Source of the DNA: Marinarcus sediminis
GTDB lineage: Bacteria > Campylobacterota > Campylobacteria > Campylobacterales > Arcobacteraceae
Direction of reading: 5' to 3'
Assembly: GCF_048571275.1 (NCBI RefSeq)
Contig: NZ_CP182357.1
Coordinates: 2,480,001 to 2,544,000, forward strand
Length of the DNA stretch: 64,000 nt
Shown here: positions 34,326 through 42,780 of the stretch, in pieces
Position numbering within the stretch: position 1 is the first letter of the stretch
How the letters are laid out: each line of letters opens with the position of its first letter
Notes under the pieces: model-generated
The model's input: only the letters and a program-made list of their open reading frames with translations
Told to the model about the DNA's origin: nothing
Database searches by the model: none
Position numbers and translations under genes: made by a program

Positions 34326-36068
34326 TTAATTTTTAATTGAATTTGCATAAAAGAAAGGATTAAATCCACTTTTGTTACCAGTAACTAAACTTTCATACTT
34401 ATCAGGATTTATAGATAAACTTTCTGCAGACTTATCATCAAACATAATAATTTGCATCATATCCTTTGGTAAGTTTTTATAAAAAGTTTTAAAAATTTCA
34501 CCTATCGCTTTTCCGTTTTCAATGTCAAAGGGTTTTGAAATATGATCTAAAACTAAAAAAGGAATAATTGGATATGATTTTTCACTAATAAGTAGTCTAA
34601 TAAAACCCAAATATCCACACAGCTGTATTAAAGTATGCCTTGCATTACTTCCTATATAATAATTCTCGCTCTCAATCACTTCATCTTTTTCATAAATAAT
34701 TGTAGGCTGTAAAATATTACCTTTTTTGTTATATTTGATACTAACATTTAAACTTTCATCTCTTGAAACAACCTCCGATTCATCCTTAGCTGATAAATAT
34801 AAAGAAGTAATAAAGTTAGAAAGTGCATCTATTTTATCTTTATTATCTTTATTTTTTAGTAACAATAAGTTTTCTCTTAACTCTTTTATTTTATTCTTTT
34901 TATTTTCAATATCTTTAGTCTTATCTATAATATTTTTATCTAAATTTTCTTCTATTAATGCAATTATAAATGATTTTTTATCTAAACTGTAAGCTGAAAA
35001 TCTAGAATCATTTGTTTTGATTTCTTCTTTTAGTTTATTTTTTTCTTCTTTTAATTTCTTAATTGTTCCATCTTTAATATAATATTTATTAAAAGATATA
35101 TTAGTATTAATATCTTTCAAAATATTTTGTATTGGAGTAATTAAGTAATCATATTCTTTCTGATTAGATATTAAACTATTTAATTTTTCTATTAACATTA
35201 ATTTATTTTCATTTTCAATTTGAAACTGTCTAGTATCTTTTATTCTATTCTCATAAACTCGCACTTGTTCTGACAAACTATGGTAAATTGATTCAAGTTC
35301 TGCAATAGTTCTACTCTTTTTAGTCTTTTTAGTTTCATCTAAGTTTTTCAATTCAATTAGATACTCTAAAACTTCATCTGCATTTTTACCATTGTATGAT
35401 ATTTTAGCATCTAACTTTCTCAAGTTTGAATTTATATTTCGTTCATTCAATTTATATGTGTATGTTAATTCTTCTAAATTCGACAATTCATCTTTTAATT
35501 TTTTAATTTCTGATTCCAACAAAAAAATCTTTTCAAGATTTTCATTAAATAAAAAATTTAAAATTGTAGTAAGCTTCATAGAGTACCTAAAATCACTACA
35601 TTTATCAAAAAAATCTTGTATATTACCTAACGACTTCTCTCCTAAGAAATTAAATAACGTAAATGTTCTATATGTCAAATCTTCTTCTGTAAAGTCTCGT
35701 AAAACTTTTAATTTATTCTCATCCAACATAAAAATTAAGTTTAATTTTTCTTTATATTCATTTAAACTAATTTCTTTACCCCAATTTTTTTCACTATATT
35801 TTATATAATTTAAATTTGAATGCATTGTTCTTTTAAGTGTAAAACTTCTATCTCTATAAAAAAACTTTAATTCTGCAAAATCTAAATTATCTAGACAACT
35901 TTCTTTTCCTATTTCATTTGAAGACCCAAACATATAATCAAGGAAGTTATAAAAAATAGTTTTTCCAGTATCATTTTTTCCTTGAAAATAATTAATTCCA
36001 CTATTAAATTCATAAATAAATTCTTCATTATTAATACTTACTAGTTTAAGTACTTCAATTTTAAACAT
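34326..36068 (-). CDS. DUF2326-type ABC/SMC-like ATPase of an ABC-3C system
   Basis: 580 residues. Walker A GKNDTGKT lies near residues 31-38 and Walker B is IPFLVLDH near 515. Between them is a long coiled coil (about 165-430), as in SMC/Rad50 proteins, and a segment (ARHTLIQLCGYLGF) is in the signature position. This is the DUF2326 layout, the ATPase of the three-component ABC-3C defence systems. It overlaps the middle-component gene by 8 bp and is the last of three coupled genes. The ATPase is thought to sense invading DNA or its processing; here that is inference. Markedly AT-rich, with AAA/AAT codons dominant, as for acquired DNA. Confidence 0.78.
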   Translation of the reverse strand: MFKIEVLKLVSINNEEFIYEFNSGINYFQGKNDTGKTIFYNFLDYMFGSSNEIGKESCLDNLDFAELKFFYRDRSFTLKRTMHSNLNYIKYSEKNWGKEISLNEYKEKLNLIFMLDENKLKVLRDFTEEDLTYRTFTLFNFLGEKSLGNIQDFFDKCSDFRYSMKLTTILNFLFNENLEKIFLLESEIKKLKDELSNLEELTYTYKLNERNINSNLRKLDAKISYNGKNADEVLEYLIELKNLDETKKTKKSRTIAELESIYHSLSEQVRVYENRIKDTRQFQIENENKLMLIEKLNSLISNQKEYDYLITPIQNILKDINTNISFNKYYIKDGTIKKLKEEKNKLKEEIKTNDSRFSAYSLDKKSFIIALIEENLDKNIIDKTKDIENKKNKIKELRENLLLLKNKDNKDKIDALSNFITSLYLSAKDESEVVSRDESLNVSIKYNKKGNILQPTIIYEKDEVIESENYYIGSNARHTLIQLCGYLGFIRLLISEKSYPIIPFLVLDHISKPFDIENGKAIGEIFKTFYKNLPKDMMQIIMFDDKSAESLSINPDKYESLVTGNKSGFNPFFYANSIKN

Positions 36069-36495
36069 AATACAATACTTCCTTCATAAATTGTTCATCA
36101 GAATAATGATTACTTTCTTTTATTGCTTTATATAATAAATCATTATTACTTTTATATATAACTTCAAAATCTTTTATTCTTAAAACACCATTATTAATAT
36201 ACTCAATCTTGTTACTTTTTACTAAAATATCAATTGATTTAAATAAAAAATCTAAATCTTTTACAAAGTTTGAAAACTCTCCAGATAATTGTGATAGGAA
36301 CTTTAACATCACATCATTTTTATTATTACTATTATAAATTTTTGATGAAACTTCTTGCTTCTTTATTAAAAATGAAAAAACTATTGTTTTAAATATACTT
36401 AATTTACCATGTTCTTTTAATAAGTTTTCAATAATATGAGTATAAAAGCTAATTATGATAACATCACGTTCAAATGAATTATTCACTTTCATCAT
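36061..36495 (-). CDS. ABC-3C system middle component
   Basis: 144 residues, helical, beginning FERDVIIISFYTHIIENLL, with the rest suggesting a small winged-helix-like fold (NGVLRIKDFEVIYK). It has the size, position and coupling of the middle components of ABC-3C systems: its start overlaps the effector gene by 17 bp and its stop overlaps the ATPase gene by 8 bp. Middle components link the effector to the ATPase; the exact subfamily cannot be stated from reading alone. Confidence 0.65.
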   Translation of the reverse strand: MMKVNNSFERDVIIISFYTHIIENLLKEHGKLSIFKTIVFSFLIKKQEVSSKIYNSNNKNDVMLKFLSQLSGEFSNFVKDLDFLFKSIDILVKSNKIEYINNGVLRIKDFEVIYKSNNDLLYKAIKESNHYSDEQFMKEVLYYV

Positions 36496-37636
36496 CCTTC
36501 CAAGATATTATTAACTCTATATCTGTATTATCCTTTGTTAAATAAATACATGAGCCAGATTTAATATATTCATTATAACTATAAGTATTACCTTTTTCTT
36601 TAGTTCTATTTAATCTATTTAATGGGGTATCTTTATTTTCACTTTTTAAATATTCTTTTACATCACAAAAATTATCATAAGTTCTAGACTCTAAATCTTC
36701 TATTGATTCTAAACTATTATCTAACAACAAATCATATTTATAGGATTGATAATATTGTTTATATAATAAATGTTTTTCAATACGCTTCTGACTTATTTTA
36801 CAATGAGTTAATTGAATATATTCTCTTGATTTACAAATATCACTATCACTTAAATCTATAAACTCTCTCTTTGAAAATGATGAAAAAGATTCAGGTTTAT
36901 ATTCATCTTTACTTATTTGAGTCGAAATTCTTTCTATCAAAACCATAAAGTCTTTTTGATTACAAATATAAGGTTTTTTATTAAATACAGATTCCATAAC
37001 ATTTGAAGTTATATTTTTCATTAGTTCTTTTACTCTTAAATTATATTTTATTTCAGATATTCCACCTTTATGAAAATAATTTTCAAGTTTTAAAAAAATT
37101 TCATTGTCAATATTTTCAATTGAAATAAACTCATATTTACTTTTTATCAACATATATTTTTTTTTAAAACTTTCAAAATTAGTAAATTGATTCTTTACCA
37201 AAGTAATTAATGCATTTACTTTTGAATCTGATTTTATAACTTCATCATAAAGTTTTTCTACAGTAATATCAAAAAGTATATTTTTATTATCATACTCAGC
37301 ATCAGTAATTAATATATATTTATCAATACTTTCTCTTCCCTCTAGTAATAACCAATTAAATATTACTTTTTTTAAATTACTATTTACTAGTTTAGTCCGC
37401 TTTACTTGTATTGCTTGGGAACCTTTATCGTCTCGTTGAATAGTATTAAAATATTCTGATTTATTATCAAGAAAATCTTCAGATACAGATTCTTTACTTT
37501 CAACAACATCTTCAAATGTTTCAAACTCTACTTGTCTATTCAGGTCTAAAGCAGTAATATATAAAATTAACACTTTAATTTGAAAAGCAAAACCTGATAA
37601 ACTTATTAAACCACTATCATTATTGTGAGTAGACAT
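36479..37636 (-). CDS. ABC-3C effector with a nuclease-like N-terminal domain
   Basis: 385 residues from the ATG at 37636 (MSTHNNDSGLIS); a longer frame begins at 37663. Neither has a good SD. The N-terminal 200 residues have the pattern of Cap4/DUF4297-like endonucleases: SGFAFQIKVLILYI helix, FETFEDVVE with the acidic position, and QAIQVKRTK, the Q-x-K motif of the PD-(D/E)XK fold. The C-terminal part (about 215-385) should be the ABC-3C C-terminal domain that binds the middle component. It is the first gene of the three-gene operon. The likely action is cleavage of DNA after activation by the ATPase. Confidence 0.65.
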   Translation of the reverse strand: MSTHNNDSGLISLSGFAFQIKVLILYITALDLNRQVEFETFEDVVESKESVSEDFLDNKSEYFNTIQRDDKGSQAIQVKRTKLVNSNLKKVIFNWLLLEGRESIDKYILITDAEYDNKNILFDITVEKLYDEVIKSDSKVNALITLVKNQFTNFESFKKKYMLIKSKYEFISIENIDNEIFLKLENYFHKGGISEIKYNLRVKELMKNITSNVMESVFNKKPYICNQKDFMVLIERISTQISKDEYKPESFSSFSKREFIDLSDSDICKSREYIQLTHCKISQKRIEKHLLYKQYYQSYKYDLLLDNSLESIEDLESRTYDNFCDVKEYLKSENKDTPLNRLNRTKEKGNTYSYNEYIKSGSCIYLTKDNTDIELIISWKDDESE

Positions 37637-37849
37637 ATTTTTTATACCATTCTTTAATAACATTACACTAGAATATCACTAAAAAGTTTATTTTATTCTT
37701 AAAAAAGACTTAAGATTATTATTTTATACGGCTAAATTTATTTATAAACTCAAAAATTTAATTATTTTATTTTTTTCAAGTTTTTTGCTTGCACTCTCTT
37801 TGAGAAAACCACCAACGATTAAATGTTCGGCTTAACGCACGAAGTTTGC

Positions 37850-37868
37850 CTTGTGCATTTAGCACAAG
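37850..37868. repeat. Hairpin in the structured region
   Basis: CTTGTGC / GCACAAG with a 5-base loop ATTTA, perfect over 7 bp. It lies in a T- and C-rich neighbourhood, followed by TTTTCCCC. Confidence 0.7.
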
Positions 37869-37994
37869 TTTTCCCCTGCTTCGAAGTTGGAAAAGAGGGA
37901 TTTTGTATTTTGATTGTTGGTATTCAGAATTTTTTCTTTATTCAATTTACACAAGATAGTTTGAATACTAGGGATATTACCACATCTGCAGACG

Positions 37995-38108
37995 CCGGAG
38001 TATTTTGAATTATTTATGGTAACAAGTGAGGACTGTTTGAACGTTAAGAAATGACCTAAACGGTCATTTTAGTGAGTTCCGCAACGCAATAAATAATTTA
38101 AAATACGG
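37995..38108. repeat. 114-bp inverted repeat with an inner hairpin
   Basis: The left arm (37995-38017, CCGGAGTATTTTGAATTATT...) and right arm (38089-38108, ...AATTTAAAATACGG) pair over about 20 bp with one mismatch and a short bulge. Inside is a perfect 8-bp hairpin, AAATGACC-TAAAC-GGTCATTT (38049-38069). The arrangement could be a MITE-like element, a structured RNA or the end region of an integrated unit. Confidence 0.7.
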
Positions 38109-38152
38109 AGGGTAGCTTTGCCGTCGAAGCCCGTGGTGAGTTTTCTTTGCTA

Positions 38153-38176
38153 ACTTTCTTTACGGATAAAGAAAGT
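38153..38176. repeat. 10-bp perfect hairpin
   Basis: ACTTTCTTTA / TAAAGAAAGT with the tetraloop CGGA. Downstream is GCGGAAAGCTTTGCTTTTC. It could terminate transcription in either direction but lacks a clean T-run. Confidence 0.7.
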
Positions 38177-38273
38177 GGAAGCGGAAAGCTTTGCTTTTCA
38201 AGAGACGTCTAGTAAAAATTTGACTTTATAGCCACAGCTTGGTGATTTGGAAATAAATTAAATTTTAAAAAAC

Positions 38274-39140
38274 CTAAACCAATTTACTAATCAAATCATT
38301 AGTATCCAACCTCATCTTAGAAAAAGCAAACCACTTTTTCCCAAGGTCTTTTAAACTTGCTCCTAAATGATAAACTTCTTTTTTATCCATTATCAAAAAC
38401 CTATCATGAGAGTTCTTAAAAGTTTTCAGTGTAATATTATTGTACTGTTTTGAATATTTCTCTAAATCGAGTTTGAGTTGCTTTGTAATCGTATTGGTAT
38501 ATATCGTTACTTTTGTAGTTGGAACTTTTGAAAAAAGCGTTAGCGTAGTATCATCAATATAATTGTCTATAAGTACAATCTCTGCTTTTGCACTTCTTAA
38601 CAAATCAGATACAAAACTATAAGCATCATAAATTTGTCCATCATAAAATATGCCTTGTTTGATTTTCAAACTATTATCTTCTAGTTTTGATGAGATATAA
38701 TCTATTTTATTTTTTAAAAGATTTACATCTTTTTCTAAGGATACAAATCTTTCATTTGTGATTTTATCCCCATTGATTACATATCCATTTTGAATATAAC
38801 TTTTTAGAATTGAAGTTGCCCATTGACGAAATTTAACACCCTTTTGAGATTTTACACGATAACCAATAGAAATTATTACATCTAAATTATAATATTCCAT
38901 ATTATAAGTTTTACCATCTAATGCAGTTGTCGCAAAATTTGCGACAACTGATATTTTTTCTAACTCTTTTTCATTAAACAGATTATTTATATGTTTACCA
39001 ATAGTTTTTACATCTCTTCCAAAAAGTTCAGAAAGTTGATTTCTATTTAGCCAAACCGTCTCTGCGTTTACTGAAACCTTTAACTCCAACTCTCCGTCAT
39101 TATAAACCACAACATTTGAAAAATCACACATAAAACCCAC
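38274..39140 (-). CDS. RhuM-family protein with PLD-like C-terminus
   Basis: 288 residues; an ATG at codon 4 is an alternative start. The N-terminal half matches the RhuM (virulence RhuM) family: VWLNRNQLSELFGRD, then TIGKHINNLFNE, YNLDVIISIGYRVKS and KFRQWATSILKSYI. The C-terminal part has VLIDNYIDDTTLTLFSK and HDRFLIMDKKEVYHLGAS, like the degenerate phospholipase-D-type module seen in some members. RhuM proteins occur in pathogenicity and defence islands and carry a DNA-binding-like N-terminus; their activity is not known. Its position beside the ABC-3C operon fits an accessory island. Confidence 0.8.
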   Translation of the reverse strand: MGFMCDFSNVVVYNDGELELKVSVNAETVWLNRNQLSELFGRDVKTIGKHINNLFNEKELEKISVVANFATTALDGKTYNMEYYNLDVIISIGYRVKSQKGVKFRQWATSILKSYIQNGYVINGDKITNERFVSLEKDVNLLKNKIDYISSKLEDNSLKIKQGIFYDGQIYDAYSFVSDLLRSAKAEIVLIDNYIDDTTLTLFSKVPTTKVTIYTNTITKQLKLDLEKYSKQYNNITLKTFKNSHDRFLIMDKKEVYHLGASLKDLGKKWFAFSKMRLDTNDLISKLV

Positions 39141-39334
39141 CTTTTGAAAAGTTATTCACAAAGAATATCAAATATATTCAAGAGGATTAAAAAATCTTAC
39201 AGATTGTCATATTTTTGTTTTATTCTAATCATATATTGAGTTTTCCTTTCATTATGATTTTCAAATTAACATTACTATTTCCATATTTATTCTATAATTC
39301 AAAATTAAATCAATACACTCTATTAGGAAAACAG

Positions 39335-40396
39335 ATGTCTTATAGAACTTTAGAAGAAGAAATCAAAGTATTAGAATTAGGATTGCCACCACAAGAAGGG
39401 GATGGTTTTATTGGGGGAAGACTTGACCCACAAGAGGCGAGTTTGGTTTTAGTTCCTGTTCCTTGGGAAGCCACGGTTTCTTTTGGGCAAGGCACAGCAA
39501 ATGCGCCTGATGCTATGAGAATTACCAGTCACCAATTAGATGTGGAAACTTTTCATTATATCAAACCTTATGTGGCAGGTATTGCCATGCTTGACACGGA
39601 TAAAAGTTTACATAAACTCAGCCATAAAGCCAGAAAGAAAGCGTTAAAAGTGATAGAAGCACTTGAAAAAGGTAAAGAAAATAAAAAAGCTCTAAAATTT
39701 GTCAATGAAGCTTCGGTTACTTTAAACACTTCTGTATATGAAAAATCCATTGAACAAATAAAAAAAGGGAAGTTGGTCGCCGTTGTTGGTGGGGATCACT
39801 CTTGCCCTCTTGGACTTATTAAAGCATTAAACGATACCCAAGCTGAACCTTTTGGAATCTTACATGTGGATGCTCACCATGACTTAAGAGAGGCGTATGA
39901 AGGGTTTACGTACTCTCATGCCTCTATTTTTTATAATGCCATGAATGAGTGTAATCAAGTTTCCAACTTAGTTCAATTTGGTATCAGAGATTACAGCAGT
40001 GAAGAAGCCAACAGAATGAAAGAGTTTGAAAAAAGAGGTGCTTGTTTATACGATACTGACATGCAAGCACAATTGGCATGTGGAAAATCTTTAGAAGAGG
40101 TTTACCAACCTTATATTGACCAACTTCCACATAATGTTTATCTCTCTATTGATATTGATGGATTAGAACCACTGAACTGTCCTAATACAGGAACACCCGT
40201 TCCAAGTGGTTTAAGATATGCAGAATTAGAGCACTTAATATTTTTGGTTGTAAAATCTGGAAGAAAAATCATAGGTTTTGACCTTTGCGAAGTGGGAGAG
40301 AGTGAAGATGGGTGGGATGCCAATGTTGGCTCACGAGTTTTGTACCAACTTTGTGGAGCAATATTAGCAAGTCAAGGAAAAATTGAATATAAATAA
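39335..40396 (+). CDS. Agmatinase/arginase-family ureohydrolase
   Basis: 353 residues from the ATG at 39335, which has AGGA 6 bases upstream; the open frame to 39215 has no family sequence before this point. The binuclear manganese site is intact: GGDHSCPLG, DAHHDLRE and SIDIDGLEP. Length and the WEATVSFGQGT segment suit the agmatinase branch (agmatine to putrescine and urea). Guanidinobutyrase or another ureohydrolase is possible. No polyamine gene is adjacent; it is convergent with leuA. Confidence 0.82.
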   Translation: MSYRTLEEEIKVLELGLPPQEGDGFIGGRLDPQEASLVLVPVPWEATVSFGQGTANAPDAMRITSHQLDVETFHYIKPYVAGIAMLDTDKSLHKLSHKARKKALKVIEALEKGKENKKALKFVNEASVTLNTSVYEKSIEQIKKGKLVAVVGGDHSCPLGLIKALNDTQAEPFGILHVDAHHDLREAYEGFTYSHASIFYNAMNECNQVSNLVQFGIRDYSSEEANRMKEFEKRGACLYDTDMQAQLACGKSLEEVYQPYIDQLPHNVYLSIDIDGLEPLNCPNTGTPVPSGLRYAELEHLIFLVVKSGRKIIGFDLCEVGESEDGWDANVGSRVLYQLCGAILASQGKIEYK

Positions 40397-40399
40397 TCG

Positions 40400-40426
40400 A
40401 AAAGTAAGTCAAAATGACTTACTTTT
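40400..40426. terminator. Bidirectional terminator overlapping the leuA stop codon
   Basis: A 12-bp perfect stem, AAAAGTAAGTCA / TGACTTACTTTT, with a 3-base loop. The arms are A-rich on one side and T-rich on the other, so it works in both directions. The last codons and stop of leuA lie in its right arm. Confidence 0.85.
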
Positions 40427-41732
40427 CATCCCTTTGTAATTGGGTTTGATATAACTTTATTATCTCATCTTTTTGTAATTCTCGTTTTAATCTGTCCGAT
40501 TCTACTTTGATAATTTCTCCAAATTTTATGGCTTCCTCTTTGCTCATTTGTACGCCTAAAAACTCACTTATAATAAAACTTGCCCCTCCTTTTCCTGATT
40601 GAGAATTGACACGTATAACTTTTTCATAACCTCTTTTTACATCTTTTGGGTCAATGGGCAAATAAGGAACATTCCACTCTTGTGAGTTTTGGCTTCTGTA
40701 AAAATCCATTCCTTTTTTGATGGCATCTTGATGCCCTCCAGAAAAAGCTGTAAATATCATATCTCCTACAAAAGGATGTCTTGGATGTACTTTTAAATTT
40801 GTTTTTTCTTCATACATGGCTTTGACTTCATCAATAATTGATACATCAAGTTTTGCATCAATCCCTTGTGAATAGATATTAAAAGCAAAATTTACTAAGT
40901 CTAAGTTTCCTGCTCTCTCACCATTTCCAAATAATGTTCCCTCAACTTTCTGAGCGCCTGCAAGTACTGCTAACTCTGCACTTGCCACAGAAGTTCCTCT
41001 GTCGTTGTGAGGATGCACGCTGATGATTAAAGCTTCACGATGGTGTAAATGTTCACACATCCACTCTATTCTATCCGCATACACATTTGGCGTGCACGCT
41101 TCTAGGGTATTGGGTAAATTTATTATCATCTTATTTTCAACTGTTGGTTTGACGGCATGGATAACTTCATTGCAAATTTTTACTGCAAACTCTAAATCCG
41201 TTTGAGAAAAACTCTCAGGGGAGTATTGATAAGTTACATTTCCTTTGAAATCTTTTGTTAATTCAACTAAATAGTTCATGGATTCAACTGCCATTGAAAT
41301 GATCTCTTCATCACTTTTTTGAAAAACCACTCTTCTTTGAAACTCATTGGTTGGATTGTATAAATGAAAAATGCCATTTTTTACTCCACTCATGGCATCA
41401 ACACTTTTTTTAATCCACTCTTTTTTTGCTGGAATTAAAACTTGAATTGCCACATCATTGGGCACTAAATCTTCTTGAATTAATTTTCTCGTAAATTGAA
41501 AATCCGTATCACTTGCACTGGGATAACTTACCTCTATTTGTTTAAATCCCATTTTTACTAAAGTATGAAAATACTCTAATTTTTGCTCAACGGTTAAAGG
41601 GTTTATCAAAGCTTGATTGCCATCTCTTAAATCTACACTGCAATATATTGGTGCTTGTGTAATCTGTTTATTGGGCCACGTACGTGACATATTTTTGACA
41701 ACAGGATATTGTCGATATTTTTTAAAACTCAT
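40419..41732 (-). CDS. leuA: 2-isopropylmalate synthase lacking the regulatory domain
   Basis: I start at the ATG at 41732 because GGAG lies 7 bases upstream. 437 residues. The catalytic (beta/alpha)8 domain of the long LeuA class is complete: VDLRDGNQAL, YQYSPESFS, ISVHPHNDRGTS and TLFGNGERAGN, followed by the linker HPFVGDMIFTAFSGGHQ and YLPIDPKDVKRGY. Long-class LeuA enzymes run to about 560 residues and end with a leucine-binding regulatory domain; here the chain stops at LYQTQLQRDEK. It condenses acetyl-CoA with 2-oxoisovalerate in the first step of leucine synthesis. The transcript carries a leader peptide and a terminator (41825-41893 and 41768-41787). Confidence 0.9.
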   Translation of the reverse strand: MSFKKYRQYPVVKNMSRTWPNKQITQAPIYCSVDLRDGNQALINPLTVEQKLEYFHTLVKMGFKQIEVSYPSASDTDFQFTRKLIQEDLVPNDVAIQVLIPAKKEWIKKSVDAMSGVKNGIFHLYNPTNEFQRRVVFQKSDEEIISMAVESMNYLVELTKDFKGNVTYQYSPESFSQTDLEFAVKICNEVIHAVKPTVENKMIINLPNTLEACTPNVYADRIEWMCEHLHHREALIISVHPHNDRGTSVASAELAVLAGAQKVEGTLFGNGERAGNLDLVNFAFNIYSQGIDAKLDVSIIDEVKAMYEEKTNLKVHPRHPFVGDMIFTAFSGGHQDAIKKGMDFYRSQNSQEWNVPYLPIDPKDVKRGYEKVIRVNSQSGKGGASFIISEFLGVQMSKEEAIKFGEIIKVESDRLKRELQKDEIIKLYQTQLQRDEK

Positions 41733-41767
41733 TGTTTTCTCCATTATGAAATGATAAATAAAATTAA

Positions 41768-41787
41768 AATGACGCTTTAACGTCATT
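41768..41787 (-). terminator. Attenuator terminator before leuA
   Basis: On the minus strand AATGACG-TTAAAG-CGTCATT is followed by TTAATTTTATTT, an intrinsic terminator 36 bases before the leuA start and 38 bases after the leader peptide stop. In the classical scheme, ribosome stalling at leucine codons would disrupt it. Confidence 0.7.
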
Positions 41788-41824
41788 AAACTAAAATGCG
41801 AAATGTAAAAAGGGGTGTGGAATA

Positions 41825-41893
41825 TTAGAGGTTAAGAAGGAGCAGTGTAAGAGCCGTTGTGTTTGATGATACGTGGTTTATATGGGTATACAT
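41825..41893 (-). CDS. leuL: Leucine-rich leader peptide of leuA (attenuator)
   Basis: A 22-residue ORF, MYTHINHVSSNTTALTLLLL followed by NL. It has AAGGAG 5 bases before the ATG and ends 93 bases before the leuA start. Six of its last eight residues are leucine, encoded mostly by CTN codons (CTT, CTG, CTC, CTT, CTT, CTC). This is the standard design of a leucine attenuation leader: when leucyl-tRNA is scarce the ribosome stalls in the leucine run and the downstream terminator does not form. Confidence 0.8.
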   Translation of the reverse strand: MYTHINHVSSNTTALTLLLLNL

Positions 41894-41966
41894 TGTGTCT
41901 CCTTTTAATGTGTTGTTTCGTATTGTAATAGAAAAAGAAAAAGAAATCTTGTACAAAATGAACATT

Positions 41967-42743
41967 TTAAGGAAAAATATTTTTTTGATACTCTTTTGGT
42001 GTGATTTGAAAGACTCTTTTAAAACTTCTGTTCAGATGACTTTGGTCAAAAAAACCACTGTTTTGTGCAACTTCAATAATTGGCATATTTGAAGATAATA
42101 ACTCTTTTGCATAATGGACTTTTTTATTTAAAATGTATGAGTGAATCGGAAGTCCAAACTCTTTTTTAAATACTCGAATTAAATGCACAACGCTTAACTC
42201 AAATCTCTTTGCTAAATCATCTAAGATAAACTCTTCTGAAAAATTTTCATCTAAATATTTTTTGATGTTTGTTGCCAAAACAGATTCTGTTTGTTCATGG
42301 GTTTGTTTTTGTTCAAAAGAGAAAAAAGTTAAACAAAAAGAGTAAAACATCTCCTCTTTTTCAATTAAAGATACTTTTTTATCTAACAAGCAATCACACA
42401 ATTTTATAAAACTTTGATAGATATTTTTTTGTTTGATTATCTCATAAAATGAAGTGAAACTGAGATTAATATCTTTTAAATACTCTTTTTTTACATACAA
42501 AACATACCCATCTTTTGATATTTTATTTTTAGTGGCGCAGTGAGGAATACCACTATTTATAATGGCAATTTCATTGGGTATGAGTTCAGAAGTAGTCTCA
42601 TTAAATATCAAATTCAATGAACCTTTTTTTAAGGCGGTAACAGTTAATTCTTCATGAATATGCATCTTTGTACATTCAGGAATATTTTCCACATAACGCA
42701 ACTCAAAGCCAAGTTTTCCATGTTTGAAAATATCTGATTTCAT
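41967..42743 (-). CDS. AraC-family transcriptional regulator
   Basis: 258 residues. An N-terminal cupin-like sensor (about 10-85; MHIHEELTVTALKKG and NSGIPHCA) is followed by two helix-turn-helix motifs: FILDDLAKRFELSVVHLIRVFKKEFG, split as FILDDLAKRFELS and LIRVFKKEFG, then IIEVAQNSGFFDQSHLNRSF. The ending RVFQITPKEYQKN is classic. The regulon is not indicated by neighbours; the leuA leader begins 74 bp downstream on the same strand, but a separate promoter is likely. Confidence 0.88.
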   Translation of the reverse strand: MKSDIFKHGKLGFELRYVENIPECTKMHIHEELTVTALKKGSLNLIFNETTSELIPNEIAIINSGIPHCATKNKISKDGYVLYVKKEYLKDINLSFTSFYEIIKQKNIYQSFIKLCDCLLDKKVSLIEKEEMFYSFCLTFFSFEQKQTHEQTESVLATNIKKYLDENFSEEFILDDLAKRFELSVVHLIRVFKKEFGLPIHSYILNKKVHYAKELLSSNMPIIEVAQNSGFFDQSHLNRSFKRVFQITPKEYQKNIFP

Positions 42744-42780
42744 GTTTACTCTAAAAAGAGAGTTGAACTCTCTTTTTATT

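Larger units (their letters stand above)
37664..38273. other. 610-bp structured non-coding region between ABC-3C and RhuM genes
   Basis: No convincing gene in either strand. Base composition changes sharply from the AT-rich ABC-3C genes to more balanced sequence (37820-38210). It contains at least four perfect or near-perfect hairpins, given as separate entries, and a CTTCGAAG palindrome (37880s). Its look is that of a repeated intergenic element or a remnant of a mobile unit. Confidence 0.6.

Noticed and set aside
37823..38008. A 61-residue open frame in the structured region
   Set aside because: It spans a perfect hairpin and low-complexity sequence, has no SD and no recognisable protein features.
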